Origin: Tropicimonas sediminicola
Lineage (GTDB): Bacteria; Pseudomonadota; Alphaproteobacteria; Rhodobacterales; Rhodobacteraceae
Direction of reading: 5' to 3'
Assembly (NCBI RefSeq): GCF_900188335.1
Contig: NZ_FZOY01000002.1
Coordinates: forward strand, 248,001 to 312,000
Length of the DNA: 64,000 nucleotides
Shown here: positions 39,588 through 47,110 of the stretch, one piece after another
How the letters are laid out: each line of letters begins with the position of its first letter
How positions within the stretch are numbered: the stretch's first letter is position 1
Notes under the pieces: model-generated
Told to the model about the DNA's origin: nothing
Database searches by the model: none
What the model saw: only the letters and a program-made list of their open reading frames with translations
Program-made: the position numbers and the translations under genes

Positions 39588-40067
39588 TCAATCGCCCGCG
39601 AAGGCCGCTTCGAGCACCGCAATGTCGAGCTTTCCCACCTGCATCATCGCCGCCTGGGCACGTCCCGCTGCGGCACGGTCTTCCGACTCCAGCATGCGCG
39701 GCAGTGCCTCGGGCACGATCTGCCAGAGCACTCCGAACCGGTCGGTGAGCCAGCCGCACATGCTCTCCGCCCCGCCCCCTGCCGTGAGCGCCGCCCAGAG
39801 CCGGTCCGTCTCGGCCTGGTCCCCGGTCAGGACCGAGATCGAGGCCGCGGGCCCATGGGTGAACTGCGGCATCCCCTCGGCCGGCGGCACGTCGAGGATC
39901 ATGTAGGGCACCCCGCCCAACGTCATCCGGATGACACGCGGCGCGGCCGCGCTGTCCCTCCGGCCCACATGGTCGATCCGGCTGTCGGGCAGCAGCGAGA
40001 CATAGAACTCCGCCGCCGCGCCCCCGTCGCCGTTGAACCACAGGCAGGTGCGCAGATCCGAGATCAT
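39588..40067 (-). CDS. PhnB/glyoxalase-fold (VOC) protein
   Basis: The 159-residue protein contains a PhnB-like VOC domain: LRTCLWFNGDGGAAAEFYVSLL at the N-terminus and WGWLTDRFG-type CGWLTDRFGVLWQIVP near residue 125, with the QVGKLDIAVLEAAF end typical of the 3-demethylubiquinone methyltransferase-like group. The true activity of this group is unclear. It overlaps the next upstream VOC gene by 4 bp, showing one operon. Confidence 0.85.
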   Translation of the reverse strand: MISDLRTCLWFNGDGGAAAEFYVSLLPDSRIDHVGRRDSAAAPRVIRMTLGGVPYMILDVPPAEGMPQFTHGPAASISVLTGDQAETDRLWAALTAGGGAESMCGWLTDRFGVLWQIVPEALPRMLESEDRAAAGRAQAAMMQVGKLDIAVLEAAFAGD

Positions 40068-40468
40068 GCCGTCCCCCGCAGAGGCTGCAACATGCAGGCA
40101 GAGTTGCCCTCGCAATCAGTGAAGGCCACGTAAAGCCCCACCCCGGGGATCTCGTGCGGCGAGCCGTGCACCGTGCCGCCCGAGGCGCCGATCCGCTCCA
40201 TCGCCGCGGCGATGTCCGCCACGCCGATCACCACAAGCGGGCCCTGTGCCGGCCGGTCGTCCCGGCGCGGAAAGAACCCGCCGTTGATCGCGCCGGGCGT
40301 CACCGCCCGCCCGGCCTCGGTCTCGGTGGTTTCCGCCAGGACGTAGTGCCCCATCTCGGGGCCGAGCGCGTTGGTCTTCCAGCCGAAGACCTGCTCGTAG
40401 AACGCGGCCATCCGGCCCGCGTCCTCGTAGGGCATCTCGAAATGCACGACGGGGCAAGGCTCGGTCAT
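40064..40468 (-). CDS. VOC (glyoxalase/bleomycin-resistance) family protein
   Basis: The 134-residue protein has VHFEMPYEDAGRMAAFYEQVFGWK at the N-terminus and a second beta-alpha-beta unit with FTDCEGNSACML near the C-terminus, the VOC pattern. Metal-binding residues in this family include the N-terminal His/Glu and the C-terminal Glu; the Glu is present. The substrate is unknown. It overlaps its neighbours by 4 bp at both ends. Confidence 0.85.
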   Translation of the reverse strand: MTEPCPVVHFEMPYEDAGRMAAFYEQVFGWKTNALGPEMGHYVLAETTETEAGRAVTPGAINGGFFPRRDDRPAQGPLVVIGVADIAAAMERIGASGGTVHGSPHEIPGVGLYVAFTDCEGNSACMLQPLRGTA

Positions 40469-40869
40469 TGCGCCTGCTCCATCGCCTGCCGGTTCAGCCA
40501 GAACGGCTCCCAGATGTGGCCATCGGGATCGGCAAAGGCATGGCCGTACATGAACCCGTGGTCTTCCGGCGCGCGCACCGCCGCCCCGCCGCTGGACAGC
40601 GCCGTCGCCACCATCGCGTCCACCGCCTCCCGGCTCTCCAGCTCGAGCGCGACCAGAACCTCGCTCACCGCCCGCGCATCCGCGATGGCGCGGGGCGTGA
40701 ACCCGGCGAATTTCGGCCGCGTCAGAAGCATCGCGAAGCTCGACGGCCCCAGCACCATGCCGAGTGCCGTCTCGTCGCAGAACCGTTCGTCGAAGCTCAG
40801 GCCGAGCGCTTCGAAAAAGGCCCGGCTGCGCCCGAGGTCCTCCACGGGCAGGTTGATGTAAGTATTCAT
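40465..40869 (-). CDS. VOC family protein (first gene of the marR-divergent operon)
   Basis: The 134-residue protein has the VOC signature TYINLPVEDLGRSRAFFEALG and ADPDGHIWEPFW at the C-terminus, with the conserved DPDGH-x3-E. The family includes glyoxalase I-like lyases, dioxygenases and antibiotic-binding proteins. It starts 98 bp from marR on the opposite strand and overlaps the following VOC gene by 4 bp. The divergent layout suggests control by the MarR protein. Confidence 0.85.
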   Translation of the reverse strand: MNTYINLPVEDLGRSRAFFEALGLSFDERFCDETALGMVLGPSSFAMLLTRPKFAGFTPRAIADARAVSEVLVALELESREAVDAMVATALSSGGAAVRAPEDHGFMYGHAFADPDGHIWEPFWLNRQAMEQAQ

Positions 40870-40894
40870 GCGTCGGTCTCCCTGTCAGGTGCCG

Positions 40895-40953
40895 CGATTC
40901 AACAATCGTAAATCAATGCCGCGAGCGTGGTTGACCGTTATGTTGATGTCAAC
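40895..40953. promoter_or_regulatory. Two palindromes in the marR/VOC divergent promoter region
   Basis: CGATT-CAAC-AATCG (40895-40908) and GTTGA-TG-TCAAC (40942-40953) lie in the 98-bp gap between the divergent genes. Both are AT-rich relative to their surroundings and have the size of MarR half-site pairs. They are probable operators for the MarR-family protein. Confidence 0.45.
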
Positions 40954-40967
40954 GTAAATTCTCGGCC

Positions 40968-41432
40968 ATGCGTGACGACCTGCCTCTCGAGATCACCCAG
41001 GAGGTGCGCGACAGATGCCTCTGCCTGCACCTGCAACGCGCCGCCCGCGCCATCGGCCGGCGCTTCGACGAGGCGCTGCGCCCCCTCGGCCTGACCAACG
41101 GCCAGTATTCCCTGCTGGTGTCGCTCAACCGCCCGGAGCCACCGCGCATGGGCGACGTGGCCCACCTGCTCGCTCTGGACCGGACGACGCTCACGGCGAA
41201 CCTCAAGCCCCTGAACCGGCGCGGACTTCTGGAGATCCTGCCCGATCCTGAGGATGGCCGCAGCCGTCGCCTGGCCCTCACCGACGCGGGGCGCGACCTG
41301 CTGGTGAAGGCGGTGCCGATCTGGCGCGCCACCCATGACGCGGTCGACCGGATGCTCGGCGCTGACGCCGACGATCCCCCCCTGCGCGGCCAGCTCCTGC
41401 GGCTGACATTCGGCAAGCCCGACGGGGAATGA
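40968..41432 (+). CDS. MarR-family transcriptional regulator
   Basis: The 154-residue protein has a winged helix-turn-helix of the MarR type (residues 35-95: LRPLGLTNGQYSLLVSLNRPEPPRMGDVAHLLALDRTTLTANLKPLNRRGL), including a DPEDGRSRRLALT wing. It has two nearby N-terminal Cys (CLCLH) that could sense oxidants. It is divergent from the VOC/DUF1428 operon across 98 bp with palindromic sites between, so it probably represses that operon and itself. Confidence 0.88.
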   Translation: MRDDLPLEITQEVRDRCLCLHLQRAARAIGRRFDEALRPLGLTNGQYSLLVSLNRPEPPRMGDVAHLLALDRTTLTANLKPLNRRGLLEILPDPEDGRSRRLALTDAGRDLLVKAVPIWRATHDAVDRMLGADADDPPLRGQLLRLTFGKPDGE

Positions 41433-41550
41433 GCGCGGCAAGACACCACCGGCGGCAAACATATTCAATAATTTTAATTTGGCGGCACAGCCCCGATGCG
41501 CTATCTTGGAGATCAAGGAAATCGAACCTTTCGCAACCAGGGAACCGGCC

Positions 41551-41871
41551 ATGCCGCAGCTCGTCCGCCTCTACATCCGCCAGGTCATCATCGGCTTTCT
41601 GCTCTCGGCCGTGTTCGTGTGCCTGCTGATGGTGGTCAACGTGGCGAACCTCTGGCACCTGGTGACCCATTCGAGCGGCGGCTACGTGGCGGTGCTCCTG
41701 CTCTGGTTGTTCAACGGGATCGTCTTCGCGGGCGTCCAGTTCGGGATCTCGATCATGCGGATGAGCCAGGACGACGGCGACGCCGGCCGCGGCAAGCGCA
41801 TCACCTTCGCCACCCCGACCGTCCCGCAGGACGGCACCCTGGCGGTGAGTGCCAGCGACAAGCGCGGCTGA
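41551..41871 (+). CDS. Small two-helix membrane protein, unknown function
   Basis: The 106-residue protein has two membrane helices (about residues 10-28 and 43-69) and a polar C-terminal tail. I recognise no catalytic motif, but the gene is well formed, with AGGGAACC upstream and a terminator-like hairpin at 41904-41925. An upstream start at 41479 would add 24 mostly polar residues. The family is not recognised. Confidence 0.65.
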   Translation: MPQLVRLYIRQVIIGFLLSAVFVCLLMVVNVANLWHLVTHSSGGYVAVLLLWLFNGIVFAGVQFGISIMRMSQDDGDAGRGKRITFATPTVPQDGTLAVSASDKRG

Positions 41872-41903
41872 AACGACCGAATCCCCAGGACGAAATGACC
41901 GAA

Positions 41904-41925
41904 ACGCCCGGAAATCCCCGGGCGT
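41904..41925 (+). terminator. Hairpin terminator downstream of small membrane protein gene
   Basis: ACGCCCGG (41904-41911) pairs with CCGGGCGT (41918-41925) around AAATCC, followed by TCGTCGTTTCG. The T-run is broken, so it is a moderate terminator. Confidence 0.5.
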
Positions 41926-42329
41926 TCGTCGTTTCGTCGCCGATGTTTGCATGAAAATCCGTCAAACGACCGTCAGTCCGGTCGTTTCCCACCGCCGTTC
42001 CGGTCGTTGCGACCAGAACAGGCGGTGCGAAATACGTGGCGGGGACCGTACGCAACCGTGAGGGCGTTTCATTCCCGAGGACCTGTATATACAGGTGGGC
42101 GCCAGGTAACCGAACCAGGGTCCGGACAGAGCCAGCTCCCTCGGAATTGCTTAAGGCCACTGGAATTTTGGCCCCGCACGGGAAGGACAGATCCGCCAGC
42201 GTCGGAGATAGGGGCCGGCGGAGGTTTCGGCAAGAGGGCGAAGGTCATTTTCCGCGCCGAAGGCCCCGCCGCCAACGGATACCCACTCCGCCCCTTGCGA
42301 AATGTTCCCGGATTGTTCACATTGGCCCC
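41926..42329. promoter_or_regulatory. Palindrome-rich 0.4-kb intergenic region before mmcB
   Basis: No gene is visible. It holds AAACGACCG-TCAGTC-CGGTCGTTT (41964-41987), GGTCG-TTG-CGACC next to it, and a perfect 16-bp palindrome ACCTGTATATACAGGT (42081-42096). AAACGACCG also occurs at 41871-41879. The last palindrome has ACCTGT/ACAGGT half-sites like a lux box but with a 4-bp spacer instead of 8. Confidence 0.4.
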
Positions 42330-42812
42330 ATGCCCTTTGCCACGCCCGCTCCACAAGACCAGATGCAGCCCGGCCAACTGCTGGCCCGCGGTGTCTGCCG
42401 CCACCTGCGCGGCCACGGCTTCGTCACCGTGGAGGAGCTGGTGCCCTCGCCCGGGCTGCGGGTCGATGTCATGGCGCTCGGCGCGAAAGGCGAGATCTGG
42501 GTGGTGGAGTGCAAGTCCAGCCGGGTCGACTTCACCTCGGACCGCAAGTGGCAGGGTTACCTGGAATGGTGCGACCGGTTCTTCTGGGCCGTCGACGGCG
42601 ATTTCCCGACCGACCTTCTGCCGCCGGAAACCGGCCTGATCCTCGCCGATGCCTATGACGCCGAGATCCTGCGCATGGGACCGGAGTCGAAGCTCGCCGG
42701 TGCGCGGCGCAAGGTGGTCACCCAGAAGTTCGCGCGCCATGCCGCCCGGCGGCTGCAGGCCCTGCGTGACCCCGGCGTGCGCGGCCTGATCTCGGACGAC
42801 GAGACCGGCTGA
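42330..42812 (+). CDS. mmcB: MmcB-family DNA repair protein
   Basis: The 160-residue protein resembles MmcB of Caulobacter, a damage-inducible DNA repair protein with a PD-(D/E)xK nuclease-like core. The segment RVDVMALGAKGEIWVVECKSSRVDF carries the Asp and the E-x-K pair expected at the active site, followed by KWQGYLEWCDRFFWAVD. The ATG at 42330 is preferred over longer frames that run into the palindrome-rich spacer. It is 2 bp from a convergent small gene. Whether the palindrome at 42081 controls it is unknown. Confidence 0.85.
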   Translation: MPFATPAPQDQMQPGQLLARGVCRHLRGHGFVTVEELVPSPGLRVDVMALGAKGEIWVVECKSSRVDFTSDRKWQGYLEWCDRFFWAVDGDFPTDLLPPETGLILADAYDAEILRMGPESKLAGARRKVVTQKFARHAARRLQALRDPGVRGLISDDETG

Positions 42813-42814
42813 GC

Positions 42815-43012
42815 CTATTTCTTCTTGCGTCCCATCTGGCGCGCCCGCTCCGCCGCGGCGCGCAGCTCCTCGGCGATTTCCTCGGCCTCTTCGGGCTCGA
42901 AATCCAGCGGCAGCTCGACCCCATCGCCCTCGACATAGATCCGCACCATGCCGAGCGAGGTCGGTCCGATCTGGAGGTTGGCGGAAAGGTCGCTTTCCTT
43001 GTCGATACCCAT
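42815..43012 (-). CDS. Small conserved hypothetical protein
   Basis: The 65-residue protein has a short beta-strand segment (GMVRIYVEGDGVELPLDF) followed by a charged helix rich in Glu, Ala and Arg (residues 35-60), ending in GRKKK. I recognise it only as a small Rhodobacteraceae-type hypothetical. It is convergent with mmcB (2 bp apart). The ATG at 43012 is favoured by GGGAGACC just upstream; a longer frame to 43144 overlaps the tRNA upstream region. Confidence 0.65.
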   Translation of the reverse strand: MGIDKESDLSANLQIGPTSLGMVRIYVEGDGVELPLDFEPEEAEEIAEELRAAAERARQMGRKKK

Positions 43013-43177
43013 GCTGGTCTCCCTGTCGTCGGCTTGCCCCTCTTTATGCCCGACCCTGTGGCCGTTGCCAGAGCGAAAACGCGCCGGAGGCCTCTGCCGG
43101 CCGCTAAGGGAAAATCTGCAAAGAGGCGGCGGAAGGGCTTGCACAGTCCGCGCACAGCGGCTAAACGACCGCCCTGT

Positions 43178-43254
43178 GCCGCCTTAGCTCAGTTGGTTAG
43201 AGCGCTGGATTGTGGATCCAGAGGTCCCCTGTTCAAGCCAGGGAGGCGGTACCA
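43178..43254 (+). tRNA. tRNA-His (anticodon GTG)
   Basis: The gene folds as a complete cloverleaf: acceptor GCCGCCT/AGGCGGT, D stem GCTC/GAGC, anticodon stem CTGGA/TCCAG with loop TTGTGGA (anticodon GTG at 43212-43214), and T stem CCCTG/CAGGG with loop TTCAAGC. CCA is encoded. There is no extra 5' G (-1), the first pair is G1:U72 and the discriminator is A73. These are the altered identity features known for tRNA-His of many alphaproteobacteria, which use a matching divergent histidyl-tRNA synthetase. Confidence 0.97.
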
Positions 43255-43296
43255 TCTCCCCAGTTCCCGACAGCATCCGACCGCGCTTGCGGCAGC

Positions 43297-43340
43297 CTTC
43301 TTCTGTCCGGAAACATCCCCACCGGAGGCACGCGCCCGCA
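43297..43340. repeat. REP-like intergenic repeat (copy 4)
   Basis: CTTCTTCTGTCCGGAAACAT then CCCCACCGGAGGCA (43297-43330) aligns with the copy at 57017-57050, with several substitutions. It is followed by GCGCCC-GCAA-GGGCGC, a short hairpin (43333-43348). It lies between tRNA-His and the convergent ppk2 gene. Confidence 0.5.
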
Positions 43341-43360
43341 AGGGCGCGCCCCCTGCCCGC

Positions 43361-44293
43361 TCAGTAGATCTTCGGGACGTAGAGATCGTCCGGCAGCACC
43401 TTGCGCTCGTAGTCGGGGTTGTAGGTCCGCTCCGGGAGTTCGACCTTCTCGTGTTCGACGGGCTCGTAGGGAATCCGGCTCAGGATGTGCTCCATGCAAT
43501 TGAGCCGTTCGCGCTTCTTGTCGTTGCCCTCGACGATGTACCAAGGCGCCTCGGGGATGTTCGTGCGGGCGAACATGTCTTCCTTTGCCTTGGTGTACTG
43601 CTCCCAGCGGACCCGGCTCTGCAGGTCCATGGGCGAGAGCTTCCACTGCTTCATCGGGTCATGGATCCGCACCTGGAACCGGAGCTGCTGCTCGGCGTCG
43701 GTGATCGAGAACCAGTATTTCAGGAGGATGATCCCGTTGCGGACCAGCATCCGTTCGAATTCCGGCACGTCGCGGAAGAACATCTCCACCTGGTCCTCGG
43801 TGGCGAAGCCCATCACCCGCTCGACGCCGGCGCGGTTGTACCAGGAGCGGTCGAAGAGCACGATCTCGCCTCCGGCCGGCAGGTGCGGCACGTAGCGCTG
43901 GAAATACCACTGGCTCTGCTCGCGCCGGTTCGGCGCCGGGAGCGCCACCACGCGGGCGACGCGGGGGTTGAGCCGCTGGGTGATGCGCTTGATGACGCCC
44001 CCCTTGCCGGCGGAATCGCGGCCCTCGAACAGAATGCAGATCCTGGCGCCGGTGGCCTCGACCCAGTCCTGCATCTTGATCATCTCGGCCTGGAGTCGCA
44101 GCAGGTTGGTGAAATAGGTGCGCCGGTCGAGCGAATCCGGGTGCGCCTTGCGATAGATCTTGCGGATCTCCTGGCTCAGCATCGGCTCGCTGAACTCCAT
44201 CTCGAAGGTCTCGTCGAGGGTTTCCTCGAGTTCGGCTTCGAGCCAGTCCTTGTGCATGTCGTCGAGCGGCGTGTCGTCAGGCGCGTCGGTCAT
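43361..44293 (-). CDS. ppk2: Polyphosphate kinase 2 (PPK2)
   Basis: The 310-residue protein contains the PPK2 Walker A FEGRDSAGKGGVIKRI near residue 96, Walker B FDRSWYNRAGVERVMGF, and KYWFSITDAEQQLRFQVRI. PPK2 enzymes use polyphosphate to phosphorylate nucleoside diphosphates (or make polyphosphate). The N-terminal 60 residues are acidic. The ATG at 44293 has GGGAGGACC upstream. It is monocistronic and convergent with the tRNA-His gene. PHA synthase further on suggests a strain with storage polymers, but this link is inference. Confidence 0.93.
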   Translation of the reverse strand: MTDAPDDTPLDDMHKDWLEAELEETLDETFEMEFSEPMLSQEIRKIYRKAHPDSLDRRTYFTNLLRLQAEMIKMQDWVEATGARICILFEGRDSAGKGGVIKRITQRLNPRVARVVALPAPNRREQSQWYFQRYVPHLPAGGEIVLFDRSWYNRAGVERVMGFATEDQVEMFFRDVPEFERMLVRNGIILLKYWFSITDAEQQLRFQVRIHDPMKQWKLSPMDLQSRVRWEQYTKAKEDMFARTNIPEAPWYIVEGNDKKRERLNCMEHILSRIPYEPVEHEKVELPERTYNPDYERKVLPDDLYVPKIY

Positions 44294-44433
44294 CTCGGTC
44301 CTCCCGTCTTGCTCTTGCAGCGTCCGGCAGCGTCGCGGACACCGCCTCACTTTGGCGGTATCAGGTGACCGCAACATGTCAATGACGCCGGAAGTCGCTC
44401 CGGATGCAGGAATTTCCGCCGTCGCGTGGCCGG

Positions 44434-44766
44434 TTACTCGACGGCGACCCGCTGGCGCAACGCGCCGGTCGCGGCATCGTAGATCAGGATCTCGTCGGCG
44501 TCGGTCACCACGGCCCACCAGCCTTCGCCCTGCGTCACCGCCAGCGGCCGTGCGCCGTCGGGCAGCGCGATCCGCTCGGGCAGGCGCAGGCCCTCCGCCG
44601 CCGCAGGCGTACTCCGCTCGCCGCCGGGGAACCGGGTGGCGAAGAGCACCACCAGCGTCCCGATGCCGAGGATCATGGTCGCCGTCAGCACCAGCACCAG
44701 GCCGCGCAGGAAGCGCAGGGTGCGGGCGTCCTCGGCACTCAGGTCGGGCTCTTTGGGCTGTTCCAC
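44434..44766 (-). CDS. DUF6476-like small membrane protein (GTG start)
   Basis: The 110-residue protein has a charged N-terminus (EQPKEPDLSAEDARTLRFLRG), one membrane helix (about residues 22-46) and a small periplasmic domain predicted to be beta-rich (RIALPDGARPLAVTQGEGWWAVVTDADEILIYDAATGAL), like a single propeller blade. It matches a small family I associate with Rhodobacteraceae. There is no ATG nearby; GTG at 44766 has GGAGG 8 bases upstream. It is divergent from the pseudouridine synthase gene. Confidence 0.7.
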   Translation of the reverse strand: MEQPKEPDLSAEDARTLRFLRGLVLVLTATMILGIGTLVVLFATRFPGGERSTPAAAEGLRLPERIALPDGARPLAVTQGEGWWAVVTDADEILIYDAATGALRQRVAVE

Positions 44767-44892
44767 GGCTTGGGCCTCCGTTGCGTTTTCCCGCTGATAC
44801 GGCAGGTGCGGGGCCGGCGCCAGTGGGCAGGCGGCGCTTGCGCCGGGGGCGCGGGCAGCGTATCGGCCCTGCAAACCCGAAAAGGATCCGCC

Positions 44893-45933
44893 ATGACCGA
44901 GCCGCTCCGGACCCTCCGGATCGAGATCACCAGCCCAACCCCGGAGCGCCTCGACAAGGCGCTGGCCAGGGACGTGCCCGAAGAGGCCGCGCTCAGCCGG
45001 TCGCGGCTGGCGAAGCTGATCGGGGAAGGCCAGGTGCGCGTCGGCGGCGCGGCGGAGACCAACCCCAAGGCCAAGGTCGCGGCCGGCGACGCGGTGGAGA
45101 TCACCCTGCCCGAGGCCGCGCCGGTCGAGACCCGCGCCCAGGAGATCCCGCTCGAGGTGGTCTACGAGGATGATGCGCTGATCGTGATCGACAAGCCGGC
45201 GGGCATGGTCGTGCACCCTGCCCCGGGCTCGCCCGACGGCACGCTGGTCAACGCGCTGCTCCACCATTGCGGCGACACGCTCTCCGGCATCGGCGGCGAG
45301 CGTCGGCCGGGCATCGTGCACCGGATCGACAAGGACACCTCCGGCCTGCTGGTGGTGGCGAAGTCGGACGCCGCGCATCACGGGTTGGCGGCACAGTTCG
45401 AGGCGCACAGCGCGGAACGCCGGTACCTGGCGCTGGTCCACGGCTGCCCCGACCACGCCGACCCGCGGCTGCGCGGGATCAAGGGCACCCACTGGGAGAG
45501 CGCCGAGGTCCTGCGGATCACCACCCGGCTGGCGCGCCACCGCCACGACCGCCAGCGGCAGGCCGTGGTCTGGGACGGCGGGCGCCACGCCGTCACCCGG
45601 TTGCGGGTGCTCGATCTGTTCGGCGCGCCCCCGGCGGCGGCGCTGGTGGAATGCCGGCTGGAGACCGGCCGCACCCACCAGATCCGCGTGCACATGTCCC
45701 ACGTGGGCCACGCGCTGATCGGCGATCCGGTCTATGGCGGCCGTCGCAAGGCCTCGGCCAGGGCGCTTGGCGCGGACGCCGCGGCCGCGGTCGACGCCTT
45801 CCCGCGGCAGGCGCTCCACGCTGCCACACTCGGCTTCGTCCACCCGGTCAGCGGCGAGCGGCTCGATTTCGAGAGCCCGCTGCCGGAGGACATGGCCGGG
45901 CTGGTCGCAAAGCTGCAGGGCGGAACGTCCTGA
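44893..45933 (+). CDS. rluD: RluD-family 23S rRNA pseudouridine synthase
   Basis: The 346-residue protein has an N-terminal S4 domain (ALSRSRLAKLIGEGQVRVGG, about 33-80) and the pseudouridine synthase core with GIVHRIDKDTSGLLVVAKSD, whose Asp in the RIDKDTSG motif is the catalytic residue, and TGRTHQIRVHMSHVGHALIGDP. The family modifies 23S rRNA uridines 1911, 1915 and 1917 (E. coli numbering). The exact target is not provable here. The ATG at 44893 follows AAAGGATCC. Confidence 0.9.
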   Translation: MTEPLRTLRIEITSPTPERLDKALARDVPEEAALSRSRLAKLIGEGQVRVGGAAETNPKAKVAAGDAVEITLPEAAPVETRAQEIPLEVVYEDDALIVIDKPAGMVVHPAPGSPDGTLVNALLHHCGDTLSGIGGERRPGIVHRIDKDTSGLLVVAKSDAAHHGLAAQFEAHSAERRYLALVHGCPDHADPRLRGIKGTHWESAEVLRITTRLARHRHDRQRQAVVWDGGRHAVTRLRVLDLFGAPPAAALVECRLETGRTHQIRVHMSHVGHALIGDPVYGGRRKASARALGADAAAAVDAFPRQALHAATLGFVHPVSGERLDFESPLPEDMAGLVAKLQGGTS

Positions 45934-45949
45934 GCCCGGCGGGCCCGGA

Positions 45950-46729
45950 CTAGCGCTCGATGCTCTGGAAGTTCCGCCGGTCGGCCCGCATGTTCAGCAG
46001 CCGGGTGCCGTAGGCCTGGTAGAAGATGACATCCATCCAGTTCACCGCGCTGTAGGCATCCCGCTCGAACGCGCGGTCCATCACGACGCAGAACACGATC
46101 CCGATGTCCTCGAAACCGGGCAGGCTCTGCCAGTGCCGAACCTCGCCCCGGCAGGTTGCATCGCCATCGGTCAGCGGCAGGGCGGCAGGATCCGGATACA
46201 GGATGCCGATCATCGCCGCCTCGCCATCGGGCAGCAGGGACGGCAGGCGGCACAGGATCGGCGCCCGGAGCGGCACGCCCTCCGCCGTGGCGCTCTCCGG
46301 CCGGGGGTTCACGCAATCGGAGGCAGGGGCGGCCGTCGGGACCGGATAGGCCGCGTCGTAGCGGGCGAAATAGGCTTCGACATCGGGCACGTGGCGCGGC
46401 GAAATCCCGGTGAAGGCGGTCCCGTCGAATTCGAAGACATAGGGCACGAAGGTCTCGGGGGCGTCGCGATCCTCGAAGGTGAAGGCGCCGCCGTGGAAGA
46501 TGAGCCTGCCATCCTCGACCGTCGCGTCGAAGCGGCGATACCCCATCAGGATCTCCTTGCCGGACAGCATGCCGGTGATCATCCCCTTGAACGCCGAGGC
46601 GCGCTGCGCGGAATCGGGCGTCTCGCCGTTTTTCAGGACCGGAGCTGCCAGATGCGAGGCGACGCCGGTGTTGATCACGAAGACCACGAACATGACCAGG
46701 ATGAACGCCACGAAGGAGAAGGTTTTCAT
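45950..46729 (-). CDS. Membrane-anchored protein of unknown function
   Basis: The 259-residue protein has one N-terminal helix (about residues 4-24, FVAFILVMFVVFVINTGV) and an extracytoplasmic domain with four Cys (DCVNP, ILCRLP, ATCRGE, VFCVVM), which could form disulfides. No family is recognised. It starts with an ATG at 46729 that matches the signal-anchor. It is convergent with rluD and followed upstream by the 0.35-kb region before rpoH. Confidence 0.6.
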   Translation of the reverse strand: MKTFSFVAFILVMFVVFVINTGVASHLAAPVLKNGETPDSAQRASAFKGMITGMLSGKEILMGYRRFDATVEDGRLIFHGGAFTFEDRDAPETFVPYVFEFDGTAFTGISPRHVPDVEAYFARYDAAYPVPTAAPASDCVNPRPESATAEGVPLRAPILCRLPSLLPDGEAAMIGILYPDPAALPLTDGDATCRGEVRHWQSLPGFEDIGIVFCVVMDRAFERDAYSAVNWMDVIFYQAYGTRLLNMRADRRNFQSIER

Positions 46730-47018
46730 TGATTGAAATGTCCTGACAAGAAACCGGCTCTGCGCGCTGCCCCCGGAGGACTGACGCCTGATGCAGGTAA
46801 CCGCCGCAGCTGGGCCGGAGTGTGGCCCAACTGTGCCCGGAGCGGGGTTCACGCGAGAAACGGCTGCCCGAATGGAGGTTTTCGGAAACAAAACCCACCG
46901 GGAAGGCCTTGTAATATTCAGTGAACACCCCGTGAGAGACATTGCAGCCGCCTTACGCGGCGGCTGGCCCGGGTCTATAGTTGAGACAAGGAAGCGCGGT
47001 TATCGCAAACGTGCCCAC
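46730..47018. other. Intergenic stretch upstream of rpoH, no gene seen
   Basis: I find no convincing gene, RNA or terminator. An open frame from 46791 has no start context or recognisable product. The region probably carries the promoters of the membrane-protein gene (minus) and, towards its end, of rpoH. Confidence 0.5.
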
Positions 47019-47047
47019 TTGAACCGAACGGTTCAGTTCATAGATAC
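47019..47047 (+). promoter_or_regulatory. Candidate rpoH promoter with overlapping inverted repeat
   Basis: TTGAAC (47019-47024) is followed 18 bp later by GATACT (47043-47048). GAACCG-AA-CGGTTC (47021-47034) is a 14-bp inverted repeat overlapping the -35 element and may bind a regulator. The start codon of rpoH is 63 bp downstream. Confidence 0.45.
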
Positions 47048-47110
47048 TATCTCAAGAACTTTGCACCAACGTCGTGCGAAGTGTCCGACAGGCTAGGAGG
47101 GACGATAGAG

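Noticed and set aside
42081-42096. LexA (SOS) box at the palindrome before mmcB
   Set aside because: The alphaproteobacterial LexA consensus is GTTC or GAAC spaced by 7; this palindrome has ACCTGT half-sites instead, so SOS control is not supported.
46791-47096. 101-codon open frame upstream of rpoH
   Set aside because: No ribosome binding site, no hydrophobic or recognisable domain; overlaps the rpoH promoter region.
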